Source: an uncultured Lactobacillus sp.
Lineage (GTDB): Bacteria > Bacillota > Bacilli > Lactobacillales > Lactobacillaceae
DNA length: 64,000 nt
Direction of reading: 5' to 3'
NCBI GenBank assembly: GCA_948500755.1
Contig: CAOOYH010000002.1
Location: forward strand, 1-64,000
Under the pieces are notes generated by a model, which saw nothing but the letters and a program-made list of their open reading frames with translations, had not been told where the DNA came from and made no database searches. A program made the translations under genes and the position numbers. Every line of letters starts with the position of its first letter. The first letter of the stretch is position 1. Below, one piece after another: positions 1 through 7,696 of this stretch.

Positions 1-9
1 CGTTTTCAT

Positions 10-34
10 CACGGGATTAAAATCCCGTGTTTTT
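10..34 (+). terminator. Rho-independent terminator of a gene outside the window
   Basis: A perfect 8-bp stem (CACGGGAT/ATCCCGTG) with a TAAA loop is followed by a T run. It most likely ends a plus-strand gene lying upstream of the window. Confidence 0.6.
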
Positions 35-60
35 AACGGTAATTTATTCAATAAAGAAAA

Positions 61-97
61 AGTAGTCTGATCAGATTGATAATCAGACTACTTTTTT
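61..97. terminator. Bidirectional terminator
   Basis: The 11-bp arms AGTAGTCTGAT and ATCAGACTACT (61-71 and 82-92) have A residues on the left and T residues on the right, so the hairpin can work on both strands. The minus-strand gene ending at 96 has its stop codon at the edge of this hairpin. Confidence 0.7.
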
Positions 98-278
98 AGT
101 GACCAAGAAATCCATTAATAAAACCTACTATAAATGGAATTAGAATTCCAACACTTGTAATCAGCAATGATGTTTTTTGAAAAACAGTTAGCTGTTTCAA
201 ATTCTCCCAAAAAGAACACCAGACTAGGATAATACCAATCACGCTGATAATACTCATAATCGTAAAAATTGTATTCAT
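96..278 (-). CDS. Small membrane protein of unknown function
   Basis: This encodes 60 residues with two predicted hydrophobic helices (about residues 3-21 and 37-56) joined by a short polar stretch containing WENLKQL. The start is supported by a strong AGGAGG Shine-Dalgarno a few bases before the ATG. No family is recognised. It is divergent from the membrane protein gene at 389 and ends in a bidirectional terminator. Small two-helix proteins like this are common in lactobacilli and no role can be given from sequence. The good ribosome site is the main reason to believe it is translated. Confidence 0.6.
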   Translation of the reverse strand: MNTIFTIMSIISVIGIILVWCSFWENLKQLTVFQKTSLLITSVGILIPFIVGFINGFLGH

Positions 279-388
279 TTTCTTCCTCCTAAAATAATTA
301 TAAGCTTATCACGTGATTTGAAAGCACATATCTTTGAATTTTTTGTCTCTCTCTTTAATAATGGAAGTAGAGAAAAGAGGGGCTTAAA

Positions 389-745
389 ATGAGAATCACA
401 AAATTAGTTACAGGAATATTATTAATAATGTTGTCTGTTTGGCTTCTAGTTGAAGGTCTGATGAATGGCATACTGGGAGTCTGGACAGAGCGCAATATTG
501 CCAGCGGAGTTTTAGAAATAATCTTAGGTGGCCTATTTATGGGAGCTGGCATAGTATATATTTGTTTAGAAAATGATCCTTTTATGGGCGGTGACATTAC
601 GTGTTTTATTTTGTTGATTATCGGCGCAATTGTGGGATTTGTTGGTTGCTTCTTCAATAGATGGATGTTCCTATATGCAGTAATTAGTTTAATTGTTGGT
701 ATTGGCTTCTTTGTTTGGCATCGTCGAATTGGTGAAGAAGTTTAA
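389..745 (+). CDS. Conserved hypothetical four-helix membrane protein
   Basis: This encodes 118 residues, almost entirely hydrophobic, with four likely membrane segments (about 7-27, 42-62, 70-88 and 92-110) and a basic tail. The ATG follows a GAGGGG ribosome site. No catalytic motif or named family is recognised. It is a single-gene unit: it is followed at once by a terminator hairpin and is divergent from the small membrane gene on its left. Function unknown. Confidence 0.65.
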   Translation: MRITKLVTGILLIMLSVWLLVEGLMNGILGVWTERNIASGVLEIILGGLFMGAGIVYICLENDPFMGGDITCFILLIIGAIVGFVGCFFNRWMFLYAVISLIVGIGFFVWHRRIGEEV

Positions 746-759
746 AACAATATTTTTAT

Positions 760-788
760 AGCTAGGCAGGTAGCCTAGCTTTTTTCTT
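760..788 (+). terminator. Rho-independent terminator
   Basis: Arms AGCTAGGC (760-767) and GCCTAGCT (773-780) are followed by a long T run. It ends the membrane protein gene at 389-745. Confidence 0.8.
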
Positions 789-843
789 TTTTTAAAAGAG
801 GGAGAAGGCTTATACTGATCATGTAAAGAAAACGAGGCAAATT

Positions 844-2235
844 ATGGAGAAAAAAGTAACTTTCAAATTGCTGGTCGCCATCTTATCAGCCGGGATGTTA
901 TCATTTTTAGGGATTTTAGATGAGACGGCAACAACGGTAACTTTTCCCACTTTAATTAAAGAATTCAAAATTACCACAGGCCAAGTGCAATGGGTTAATA
1001 CGCTGGTCTTGCTAGTGATTGCCATTATTGTGCCTTTAAGTTCCCAAATTAGACTTCGAATTTCTACTAAAAGAATCTTTATTGCTGGCATTCTTTTCTT
1101 TATGCTGGGATTAATAGTTGATATTTTTACACCTCGTTTTGATCTCTTGTTATTGGGGCGTGCGTTCCAAGGAATAGGAACTGGTATCGGATTGCCTTTA
1201 ATGTATAACATTATCTTAACTAAGGTTCCGAAAAGTAAATTAGGCTTCATGATGGGGATTGGAACTATGATCACTGCTGCTGCCGTAGCTTTAGGACCAG
1301 TTTTTGGTGGGATTGTTACCAATTTTCTGAATTGGCGCTGGATTTTTATTATTTCAGTATTTCTAATTATTATTAGTTTTTTGACAGGCTGTTATTCAAT
1401 TGAACAACTTACTAAATTGAAAAAGGTTCGTTTTAAATTTGGACAGTGGTTTGCAATTGCGGTTAGTTTAATTTTTTTGATGCTAGGCTTTACGAATTTT
1501 TCTAAAAATAATTTGATTTCATGCCAAGTAGGAGGTTTTTTATTAGTCGGAGTAATTAGTTTATTTATTTGGATTAAGGTGTCTTGGAACGATAAAGCTG
1601 CCTTGATTAGTCCCCGCCTTTTTAAAAATATAACTTTCAGTATGCAATTGATATGTTATTGTTTTGCAAAGATTTCTACATTGGCTTTGGGATTTATTTT
1701 TCCAATATATATTCAAATTGTTAATCATGGTTCTGCTTCTTTAGCTGGATGGATCATGTTTCCTGGAGCCATTATTGATGCTTTAATGGCTGCAATTGCT
1801 GGGAAAGTTTTAGATAAAAAAGGCCCCCAACTCCCAATTTTATTAGGAATTATAGCTAGTTTGACAAGCTTGTTTATTATGTGCTTAAGTTCAAGTCTAA
1901 CTAATCTTGGTGTTATGTGGTTATATGCACTTTATTATGGTGGCTATGGGATGTGTTTTAGCAGCTTGATGACAAGTGGATTAACTTCTCTTTCAGAAGA
2001 GAATCATGCTCAAGGAAATGCAATTTTTAATACTCTTCAACAATTTTCTGGAGCAGTGGGGACAGCTTTGGCCGGGACTCTAATTTCAATTAGTCAAAAT
2101 AATAAATCTATGCCTGAAAGTATTACAACTGCCGAGGGAGCGAGATGGACGTTTATTGTTTTGATTATATTAATTATCAGTAATTTAATACTAGCCTTGA
2201 TTTTTGTTCCTAAAAATACGAACTATAATAAATAA
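844..2235 (+). CDS. MFS drug transporter, DHA2 (EmrB/QacA-like) family
   Basis: This encodes a 463-residue polytopic membrane protein, predicted to be a proton-driven exporter with about 14 helices. The N-terminal helix carries LDETATTVTFPTL, the counterpart of the family's LDxTxxNxALP motif, here with an unusual acidic DE pair. GRAFQGIGTGIGLPLMYN fits the motif at the helix 4 region and ALGPVFGG fits the helix 5 antiporter motif. Substrate cannot be read from sequence. It appears monocistronic. It differs clearly from the two near-identical MFS paralogues at 6.1 and 7.7 kb. The ribosome site (CGAGG) before the ATG is only moderate. Confidence 0.85.
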   Translation: MEKKVTFKLLVAILSAGMLSFLGILDETATTVTFPTLIKEFKITTGQVQWVNTLVLLVIAIIVPLSSQIRLRISTKRIFIAGILFFMLGLIVDIFTPRFDLLLLGRAFQGIGTGIGLPLMYNIILTKVPKSKLGFMMGIGTMITAAAVALGPVFGGIVTNFLNWRWIFIISVFLIIISFLTGCYSIEQLTKLKKVRFKFGQWFAIAVSLIFLMLGFTNFSKNNLISCQVGGFLLVGVISLFIWIKVSWNDKAALISPRLFKNITFSMQLICYCFAKISTLALGFIFPIYIQIVNHGSASLAGWIMFPGAIIDALMAAIAGKVLDKKGPQLPILLGIIASLTSLFIMCLSSSLTNLGVMWLYALYYGGYGMCFSSLMTSGLTSLSEENHAQGNAIFNTLQQFSGAVGTALAGTLISISQNNKSMPESITTAEGARWTFIVLIILIISNLILALIFVPKNTNYNK

Positions 2236-2347
2236 TAATTTGAGATTTGTTAATAAATTAGACGGATTTTTATTAAAAATGCTGAAAAAACTTTTTATAT
2301 GTGTTAAAATCTGATCGTTAACTAATTTGAGAGGGAAAACATTCAGA

Positions 2348-2881
2348 ATGAATAACGACATTGAAAAGGTATTGTATAGTCAAGATCAACTTAATAAGCG
2401 TATGGATGAAATGGCCGATGAATTAAATAATAAGTATGAAGGTCAAGAACCAATCGTGATTCCGGTTCTTAATGGTGCAATGATTTTTGCAAGTGATATG
2501 ATTAAGCGACTTAATTTTAAGTTGAACGTCGATCCAATCAAGGCATCTAGTTATAACGGTGCAAATTCAACCGGACATGTTAAAATCGTCCAAGATATAA
2601 AGTCTGATGTAAAAGGGCGCCCTGTGATTTTTATGGAAGATATCGTTGATACAGGTCGCACCCTTAAAGCACTTAGTGAGGTGATGAAGGATCGTGGTGC
2701 CCGGAGCGTAGAAGTTGTGGCAATGCTTGACAAGCCAGATACTCGTGTGGTTGATTTTCATGCGGATTACTATGGTTTTACTGCTCCAGATGAATTTTTG
2801 GTTGGTTATGGTTTAGATTATGATGGCTTTTACCGTAATTTGCCTTACGTTGGTGTACTAAAGCACGAAGTTTATGCTTAA
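2348..2881 (+). CDS. hpt: Hypoxanthine (guanine) phosphoribosyltransferase
   Basis: This enzyme makes IMP or GMP from hypoxanthine or guanine and PRPP in purine salvage, in the cytoplasm. The 177-residue protein carries the PRPP-binding signature VIFMEDIVDTGRTL (two acidic residues then TGRT), the PVLNGA loop near the N terminus and the DEFLVGYGLDYD segment typical of bacterial Hpt. The start chosen is the ATG at 2348 (MNNDIEKV), which aligns with the family. A TTG at 2327 in the same frame would add seven residues but has no ribosome site. The gene stands alone with its own terminator, not in the usual tilS-hpt-ftsH context, so it may be one of two copies in the genome. Confidence 0.92.
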   Translation: MNNDIEKVLYSQDQLNKRMDEMADELNNKYEGQEPIVIPVLNGAMIFASDMIKRLNFKLNVDPIKASSYNGANSTGHVKIVQDIKSDVKGRPVIFMEDIVDTGRTLKALSEVMKDRGARSVEVVAMLDKPDTRVVDFHADYYGFTAPDEFLVGYGLDYDGFYRNLPYVGVLKHEVYA

Positions 2882-2883
2882 AT

Positions 2884-2925
2884 AAGAAAGCACGCTAGTG
2901 AAATACTAGAGTGCTTATTTTTTTG
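2884..2925 (+). terminator. Terminator of hpt
   Basis: An imperfect hairpin (AAGCAC-GCTAGT with ACTAG-A-GTGCTT) is followed by seven T residues directly after the hpt stop. Confidence 0.8.
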
Positions 2926-3002
2926 TTATAATGTAAAATATACTTTACATTTAAACAAATATTATTTACAATAAAATCAAATTTAGAAAGAAGGTCCTTA
3001 AA

Positions 3003-3494
3003 ATGGATGCCATAAATGTAATTGTTTTTATATTAATATTGGTAATTACTTATTTTGTTTTATTTTCGAAAAGATCGAAGACCAAGCTTAAGTGGGATGA
3101 AAGGCAAGAAGCAGTTCGTAATCGCGGATTTAAATATGGTTTCACTACGATGACAATCTATAATTGCTTAATTCTATGGCTTTCAAAAATTTTTAATCTA
3201 AAATTATCGTATGATTTTCTTCTTATCATGCCAATTATGGTGGGAATAACAGTATTTTCAGTGTATTCAATTATTAAGGGTGCCTACTTTAGCCTTAATC
3301 AAAGTAATCTAAAACGTGATGCAATTATTTATTTAGCCGTGGGTATCATAGAATTGTATAGGGGAATTCAGGGACTGTTGATTACCCCAAGAGAGTGGGA
3401 TAATCATATTATCTTTTTGGCATTGGGTCTTTTTTTAATGTTATCCGGAATGGCTCAATTGTACTATAACTATAGAAATCAAATCGAAAAATGA
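3003..3494 (+). CDS. Membrane protein paired with an XRE regulator
   Basis: This encodes 163 residues with one N-terminal helix (about 5-22), a cytoplasmic KLKWDERQEAVRNRGFKYGF segment and then three or four more helices. The WDERQ motif is shared by small membrane proteins (DUF2178/DUF3796-like) that are regularly encoded with a short helix-turn-helix protein, as here. An AGAAAGAAGG-type ribosome site precedes the ATG. Its stop overlaps the start of the XRE gene at 3491 (ATGA), indicating translational coupling. The family's biochemical role is not known to me. Confidence 0.75.
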   Translation: MDAINVIVFILILVITYFVLFSKRSKTKLKWDERQEAVRNRGFKYGFTTMTIYNCLILWLSKIFNLKLSYDFLLIMPIMVGITVFSVYSIIKGAYFSLNQSNLKRDAIIYLAVGIIELYRGIQGLLITPREWDNHIIFLALGLFLMLSGMAQLYYNYRNQIEK

Positions 3495-3685
3495 AAAATT
3501 TAAAAATGAAAGCTGCCCGTGCGGGTAAGGATTTATCTCAACAAGAATTGGCAGAAATCGTTGGAGTGTCGCGTCAGACGATTTCGGCAATTGAAAAAGG
3601 AAATTATAATCCCTCAGTTAATCTTTGTATTAGTATTTGCAAGGCTCTTGATAAAACCTTGGATGATTTATTTTGGCCAAATTAA
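3491..3685 (+). CDS. XRE-family helix-turn-helix regulator, short form
   Basis: This encodes 64 residues that are essentially one HTH_3 domain. The recognition-helix region SQQELAEIVGVSRQTISAIEKGNYNPSVNL is a textbook Cro/CI-type HTH, followed by the ICKALDKTLDDLFW end seen in YozG-like regulators. It starts with an ATGA overlap with the upstream membrane protein gene, so the two are co-translated. It probably regulates its own small operon, possibly with the membrane protein modulating it; that is inference from pairing only. Confidence 0.88.
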   Translation: MKNLKMKAARAGKDLSQQELAEIVGVSRQTISAIEKGNYNPSVNLCISICKALDKTLDDLFWPN

Positions 3686-3763
3686 ATTCGTTTTAATTTA
3701 CTTTTGAAATCGTTTTATGTATAATGCTTATAAAAAGTAAGTATTATAGAAAGAAGCAATCTT

Positions 3764-4399
3764 ATGAGTAAAATTTTTATTTTTGGTGGTTCCGGCCGCG
3801 TAGGTACTGACTTAATTAAAGATTTAGTTGCTGATGGGGAAGAAGTAACTGCCGCTGCTCGTCATCCAGAAAATATTGTTGATTTGGCTGAAATTAAAAA
3901 AGATAAGCTTGATTTACACGCAGATGTAGACCAAATTGCTGAACAAATTAAGGGTAACCAAGTTATTTATTTTACTGCTGGCTCGCGCGGGAAAGATTTA
4001 ATTCAAACTGATGCAATGGGCGCTATTAAAACTATGATGGCTGCTGAAAAAGCGGGTATTAAGCGTTACATTATGCTTAGTTCAATGCTTAGCTTAGATG
4101 TCGATAAATGGAAAAAGATTCCTGGCCTTGAAGATTATTTAACAGCTAAATTCTTTGCAGATACTTATTTGATGGACTCAACGAACTTGGATTACACAAT
4201 CTTGCAACCAGGTAATTTAACAGAAGAAGATCCGACAGGTAAGATTACTTTGAGCGTTGAGCCAAATGCTAAAAACACAATTGCCGATGTCGCTCAAGTT
4301 TTAGCTGATTTAAGAGATGCTCCGAATACAATTGGCAAAGTAATCCCAATGAGTAATGGAAATACGCCAATTAAGAAAGCATTAGCTGAAATTAAGTAA
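3764..4399 (+). CDS. NAD(P)-binding oxidoreductase (YwnB-like atypical SDR)
   Basis: This encodes 211 residues with an N-terminal Rossmann fold shown by IFGGSGRVGTDL (the GxxGxxG dinucleotide motif). It continues with AARHPENI, a sheet-helix pattern and YIMLSSM, as in NmrA-like or atypical short-chain dehydrogenase proteins. The C-terminal TILQPGNLTEEDPTGKI segment is typical of the YwnB group. The SDR Tyr-x-x-x-Lys catalytic pair is not evident, which fits NADPH-sensor or flavin-reductase-like members. Substrate unknown. It has its own promoter region and a terminator at 4405. Confidence 0.8.
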   Translation: MSKIFIFGGSGRVGTDLIKDLVADGEEVTAAARHPENIVDLAEIKKDKLDLHADVDQIAEQIKGNQVIYFTAGSRGKDLIQTDAMGAIKTMMAAEKAGIKRYIMLSSMLSLDVDKWKKIPGLEDYLTAKFFADTYLMDSTNLDYTILQPGNLTEEDPTGKITLSVEPNAKNTIADVAQVLADLRDAPNTIGKVIPMSNGNTPIKKALAEIK

Positions 4400-4404
4400 A
4401 AAAA

Positions 4405-4433
4405 TAGCAGTCACTTAAATGTGACTACTTTTA
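4405..4433. terminator. Terminator between convergent genes
   Basis: Arms AGTCAC (4409-4414) and GTGACT (4421-4426) have A residues before and T residues after. It can serve both the oxidoreductase gene and the minus-strand glpF gene. Confidence 0.6.
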
Positions 4434-4447
4434 TATTTCCTGGGAAA

Positions 4448-5200
4448 TTAGAGACCAAATGGAATCTTGTAAAGGAAAATTCCGATAACGGCACCAAGAA
4501 TTGGTGCTACAACTGGTACCCATCCATAACTCCAATGAGCATCTTTTTTATTAGGAATTGGTAAGATTGAGTAAACAAGTCTTGGACCAAAATCACGAGC
4601 TGGGTTAAGTGCTGGACCAGTTGGACCACCAAGTGCCATAACCAAAGCGGTGATTAAGAATCCTACACCAATATTGGCAATATCAACGGCTTGCTTAAAG
4701 AACATACCCTTATACAAACCAATTGCAACAAACATTAAAACACCGGTGCCGACGAGTTCAGAAATGAAACCGTTCCATTTACTGTTAACACAGTCACTAG
4801 TAGCAAAACAAGCAAATACAATGTCTGCGTTAGTAGATTTTTTAATATAAGGCCAATAAATAGTAATAATAAGAAGTTGACCACAGATTGCACCGAAAAT
4901 TTGTGAAATAATATATGGTGCTACATGTGTCCATGGAAAAACTCCTGCTGTAGCTTGAGCTAATGTAACTGCTGGATTAAGATGATTACCCGAAATTGAT
5001 CCAAAAAGCATTGCAGGTAACATAACACCAAAACCAAAACTGAAGGCAATTAAAATCCAACCACCATTGGCTTTACCGTCATGCGCATTACCAGTAGTTC
5101 CTTTTAAAAATGAGTTAGCAACTGCGCCGTTACCAAACATAACCATTATTAGAGTGCCGAAGAATTCGGCAAAATACTTTAACACCCACGTGTGTTCCAT
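4448..5200 (-). CDS. glpF: Glycerol uptake facilitator (aquaglyceroporin)
   Basis: This encodes a 250-residue six-helix MIP-family channel for glycerol and water, in the cytoplasmic membrane. Both half-helix NPA boxes are present: HLNPAVTLA in the first half and ALNPARDFGPR in the second. NPARDFGPR with the Asp after Arg is the hallmark of glycerol facilitators rather than strict aquaporins. The ATG is preceded by a GGGAGG site. It stands alone, with no glycerol kinase next to it, so glycerol kinase must lie elsewhere. Other lactobacillary MIP channels also pass lactic acid or dihydroxyacetone, so the substrate range is uncertain. Confidence 0.9.
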   Translation of the reverse strand: MEHTWVLKYFAEFFGTLIMVMFGNGAVANSFLKGTTGNAHDGKANGGWILIAFSFGFGVMLPAMLFGSISGNHLNPAVTLAQATAGVFPWTHVAPYIISQIFGAICGQLLIITIYWPYIKKSTNADIVFACFATSDCVNSKWNGFISELVGTGVLMFVAIGLYKGMFFKQAVDIANIGVGFLITALVMALGGPTGPALNPARDFGPRLVYSILPIPNKKDAHWSYGWVPVVAPILGAVIGIFLYKIPFGL

Positions 5201-5349
5201 AGGTACTTTTTCCTCCCTGAAAAAATAGATGAAAAATAAATTTGCAAAAATGATTATACAGGAAAAACAGTGTGAAACAAGTATTTTTTGTATAGTTTAA
5301 AAATAAAAGTGATAGAATGTATAAAAAGCTATAAAAAAGAGAGGAAATT

Positions 5350-6027
5350 ATGCGAATTAATGTATTGCAACACACTCCAAATGAAGGGCCTGGTTCAATT
5401 AAAACTTGGGCTAATATGCATAACGATGAGTTTTATGTTTATCATCCAGAAACTTTTGGTGTATTGCCAACTGCTGATGAAACTGATTTGTTAGTGATTT
5501 TAGGCGGTCCAATGAGTCCCAATGATGATTTGGATTGGATTAAGCAAGAACGTAATTTAATTAGTGAACTGCTAAAAGCTCATAAGCCAATCTTTGGTGC
5601 ATGTTTTGGTGCCCAACAAATTGCTAAGACTTTAGGATATAAAATTTCTGATGCACCTCATAAAGAAGTGGGGTGGGCGCCGGTATATCTACAAAGCAAT
5701 ACCATTCCAGATATTCCTGAAAAATTGACTGCTCTTCATTGGCATGAGCAAATGTTTGAAGTGCCACAAGAAGCAGAGCTTTTATTTTCAAGTGACTTAG
5801 TCAAAAATCAAGGTTTCTTACTTGGTGAGAATGTTATTGGGCTTCAATTCCACTTTGAGCCAGAGGAAGATAATGTGCGTGAAATTGCGGTGAATGATCA
5901 TTCGTATCCTGATGATCATAATGATCTTAATCAAACTGCCACTGAAATCATTGAACATGGCGTTCCTAAGGAAAATAAGGATGTAATGTTTAAATTGCTG
6001 GACTTTATCACAAAAAGATTAAAATAG
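5350..6027 (+). CDS. Class I glutamine amidotransferase domain protein
   Basis: This encodes 225 residues forming one class I GATase domain related to the glutaminase part of GMP synthase. The nucleophile elbow is GACFGAQQIA (catalytic Cys), preceded by LGGPMSPND. The catalytic His-x-Glu is in LQFHFEPEE near residue 175. Such stand-alone proteins (YfeJ/GuaA-like) hydrolyse glutamine or gamma-glutamyl compounds, but the acceptor is not known. It is monocistronic with a ribosome site GAGGAAATT before the ATG. Confidence 0.82.
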   Translation: MRINVLQHTPNEGPGSIKTWANMHNDEFYVYHPETFGVLPTADETDLLVILGGPMSPNDDLDWIKQERNLISELLKAHKPIFGACFGAQQIAKTLGYKISDAPHKEVGWAPVYLQSNTIPDIPEKLTALHWHEQMFEVPQEAELLFSSDLVKNQGFLLGENVIGLQFHFEPEEDNVREIAVNDHSYPDDHNDLNQTATEIIEHGVPKENKDVMFKLLDFITKRLK

Positions 6028-6075
6028 TTCTTTACAACAAGCGCTTCCATTAGTAATAATGGAACATAAGTAATA

Positions 6076-6104
6076 AGCAGTCCCGAGATGGGGCTGTTTT
6101 AGTT
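6076..6104 (+). terminator. Terminator of the amidotransferase gene
   Basis: A nine-pair stem (AGCAGTCCC with GGGGCTGTT, including G-U pairs) with a GAGAT loop is followed by T residues. Confidence 0.6.
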
Positions 6105-6122
6105 TGGGAAAAGAGCGTTTGG

Positions 6123-7592
6123 ATGGATAAAAAGCAAATTACAATGGTAACTATAGCCCTAATGCTAGGAAATGTGATGGCTGGATTAGATGGAACAATC
6201 ACCAACACTGCAATTCCTGCAATTGTTTCCGCACTTCATGGAATTCAATTTATGGGGTGGATTGTAGCGATCTACTTATTAGGAATGTCAATTTCGATTC
6301 CAATTTGGACTAAAGTTGGTGAAAAAATTACTAATAAATTAGCTTTTGAAATTGCTTTGATTTTATTTGTATTGGGGTCAACTTTAGAAGGAATAGCGCC
6401 AAATATTTACTTTTTCCTGGTTGCTCGCTTAATAATGGGAATTGGTGGCGGTGGTATGGGGTCTCTTCCTTACATCATTGTTGGATATGTTTTTAAAAAT
6501 ATCAAGAAGCGGACCCAAATTTTGGGCTATCTAACTGCTAGCTTCAATGGAGCTGCAATTATGGGGCCTTTAATCGGGGGATATCTAATCGATGCATTGT
6601 CTTGGCATTGGGTATTTTATATCAATATTCCTATTGGCCTTCTAGCCTTAATAATTTGTTTAATTTTCTATAAACCCGTTACGCCAAAATCTTCTCCAGT
6701 TTTTGATATTCCCGGAGCAATTTTATTGGTGATTAGCCTTTTATCATTTTTGATGGGAATTCAACTTTTAGGTTTAGCTTCAAATTGGGTTGTGGTCTTG
6801 TCCATTATTTGTAGTTTATTCTTGGCTGCACTTTTCTTTTATCGTGAAAAACAAGCCGAAAATCCCATTATCCCGCTATCTATTTTTAAAAAGCGAGATT
6901 TAAATGGAGATTTCTTACTTTTTGCATTTACTTGGGGTGCATTTATTGCCGTAAATACTTATTTACCCATGTGGGCCCAAGCTCTTCTAGGAATGTCAGC
7001 CCTTTTGGGAGGAATGACCTTAATTCCTAACTCAGTGGTGGAAATTATTGCTTCCCAGACAGTTGCTACTATTCAAGAGCACTTAAGAACATTTACTTTA
7101 GTTATGATTGGAATTGTTACAATGATGATCTCCTCGGGAGGGATGTTTTTAGCAGATTTGAAAACGCCATTGTGGCTTTTAACTACAATTGCTGCTTTTT
7201 CAGGAATTGGAGTAGGATTTATTTTTGTTGCTTTGCAGGTTAAAGTTCAAATTGACGCGGGAATGAAAGATATGCCGACAGCAACCTCTACCTCATATTT
7301 AATCCGGATCTTATCCCAAACCATGATGTCAGCAATTTATGGAGTCATTATGAACCTTTCGCTAGAACATGGGATTGCTCATCGAACTGATATTACGATG
7401 ACAATGATGAATAAATTGAGTGATGCAAAATCAGCTCGTAGTTTGCCACAACATCTAATTCCAGATATGCGTCAAATTTTCCATTCAGGAATAAAAGAAA
7501 TTATGCTGGTGTCCTTTATATTATTGATTATTGCAACAGTATTTAATTTTTACTTTAATTGGAAGAAGACGCCTAAGAAGATATTAAAATAA
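6123..7592 (+). CDS. MFS drug exporter, DHA2 family (tandem copy 1)
   Basis: This encodes a 489-residue, 14-helix-type MFS transporter. The start has AGLDGTITNTAIPAI, the DHA2 LDxTIVNxAxPxI motif. It also has ARLIMGIGGGGMGSLPYIIV and the antiporter motif region AAIMGPLIGGYLIDALSWHWVFYINIPIG. It is collinear and highly similar over its whole length to the gene at 7697 (same GIQFMGWI, SWHWVFYINIPIGL, FTWGAFIAVNTYLPMWAQ and LIRILSQT blocks), so the two arose by tandem duplication. A hairpin lies between them, so each can be transcribed on its own. The substrates cannot be assigned. Confidence 0.88.
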   Translation: MDKKQITMVTIALMLGNVMAGLDGTITNTAIPAIVSALHGIQFMGWIVAIYLLGMSISIPIWTKVGEKITNKLAFEIALILFVLGSTLEGIAPNIYFFLVARLIMGIGGGGMGSLPYIIVGYVFKNIKKRTQILGYLTASFNGAAIMGPLIGGYLIDALSWHWVFYINIPIGLLALIICLIFYKPVTPKSSPVFDIPGAILLVISLLSFLMGIQLLGLASNWVVVLSIICSLFLAALFFYREKQAENPIIPLSIFKKRDLNGDFLLFAFTWGAFIAVNTYLPMWAQALLGMSALLGGMTLIPNSVVEIIASQTVATIQEHLRTFTLVMIGIVTMMISSGGMFLADLKTPLWLLTTIAAFSGIGVGFIFVALQVKVQIDAGMKDMPTATSTSYLIRILSQTMMSAIYGVIMNLSLEHGIAHRTDITMTMMNKLSDAKSARSLPQHLIPDMRQIFHSGIKEIMLVSFILLIIATVFNFYFNWKKTPKKILK

Positions 7593-7643
7593 AAGGGTTG
7601 CAAATATGCATTTGAGCAAGCATAATTAGTAATTAATATTTAA

Positions 7644-7676
7644 ATCTTGGCTGAGAAAGCCAAGATTATTTTTTAT
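7644..7676 (+). terminator. Terminator between the tandem MFS genes
   Basis: A nine-bp stem AATCTTGGC/GCCAAGATT (7644-7652 and 7659-7667) is followed by a T-rich tail. Confidence 0.78.
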
Positions 7677-7696
7677 TTTAGAAAGACAGGTGGAGG

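Noticed and set aside
819..1322. Minus-strand frame of 167 codons under the MFS gene
   Set aside because: Antisense to a clear transporter gene, proline- and isoleucine-rich composition typical of a reverse frame.
2327..2347. TTG at 2327 as start of hpt
   Set aside because: The family N terminus aligns with the ATG at 2348, and the GAGAGG between the two is better read as its ribosome site.
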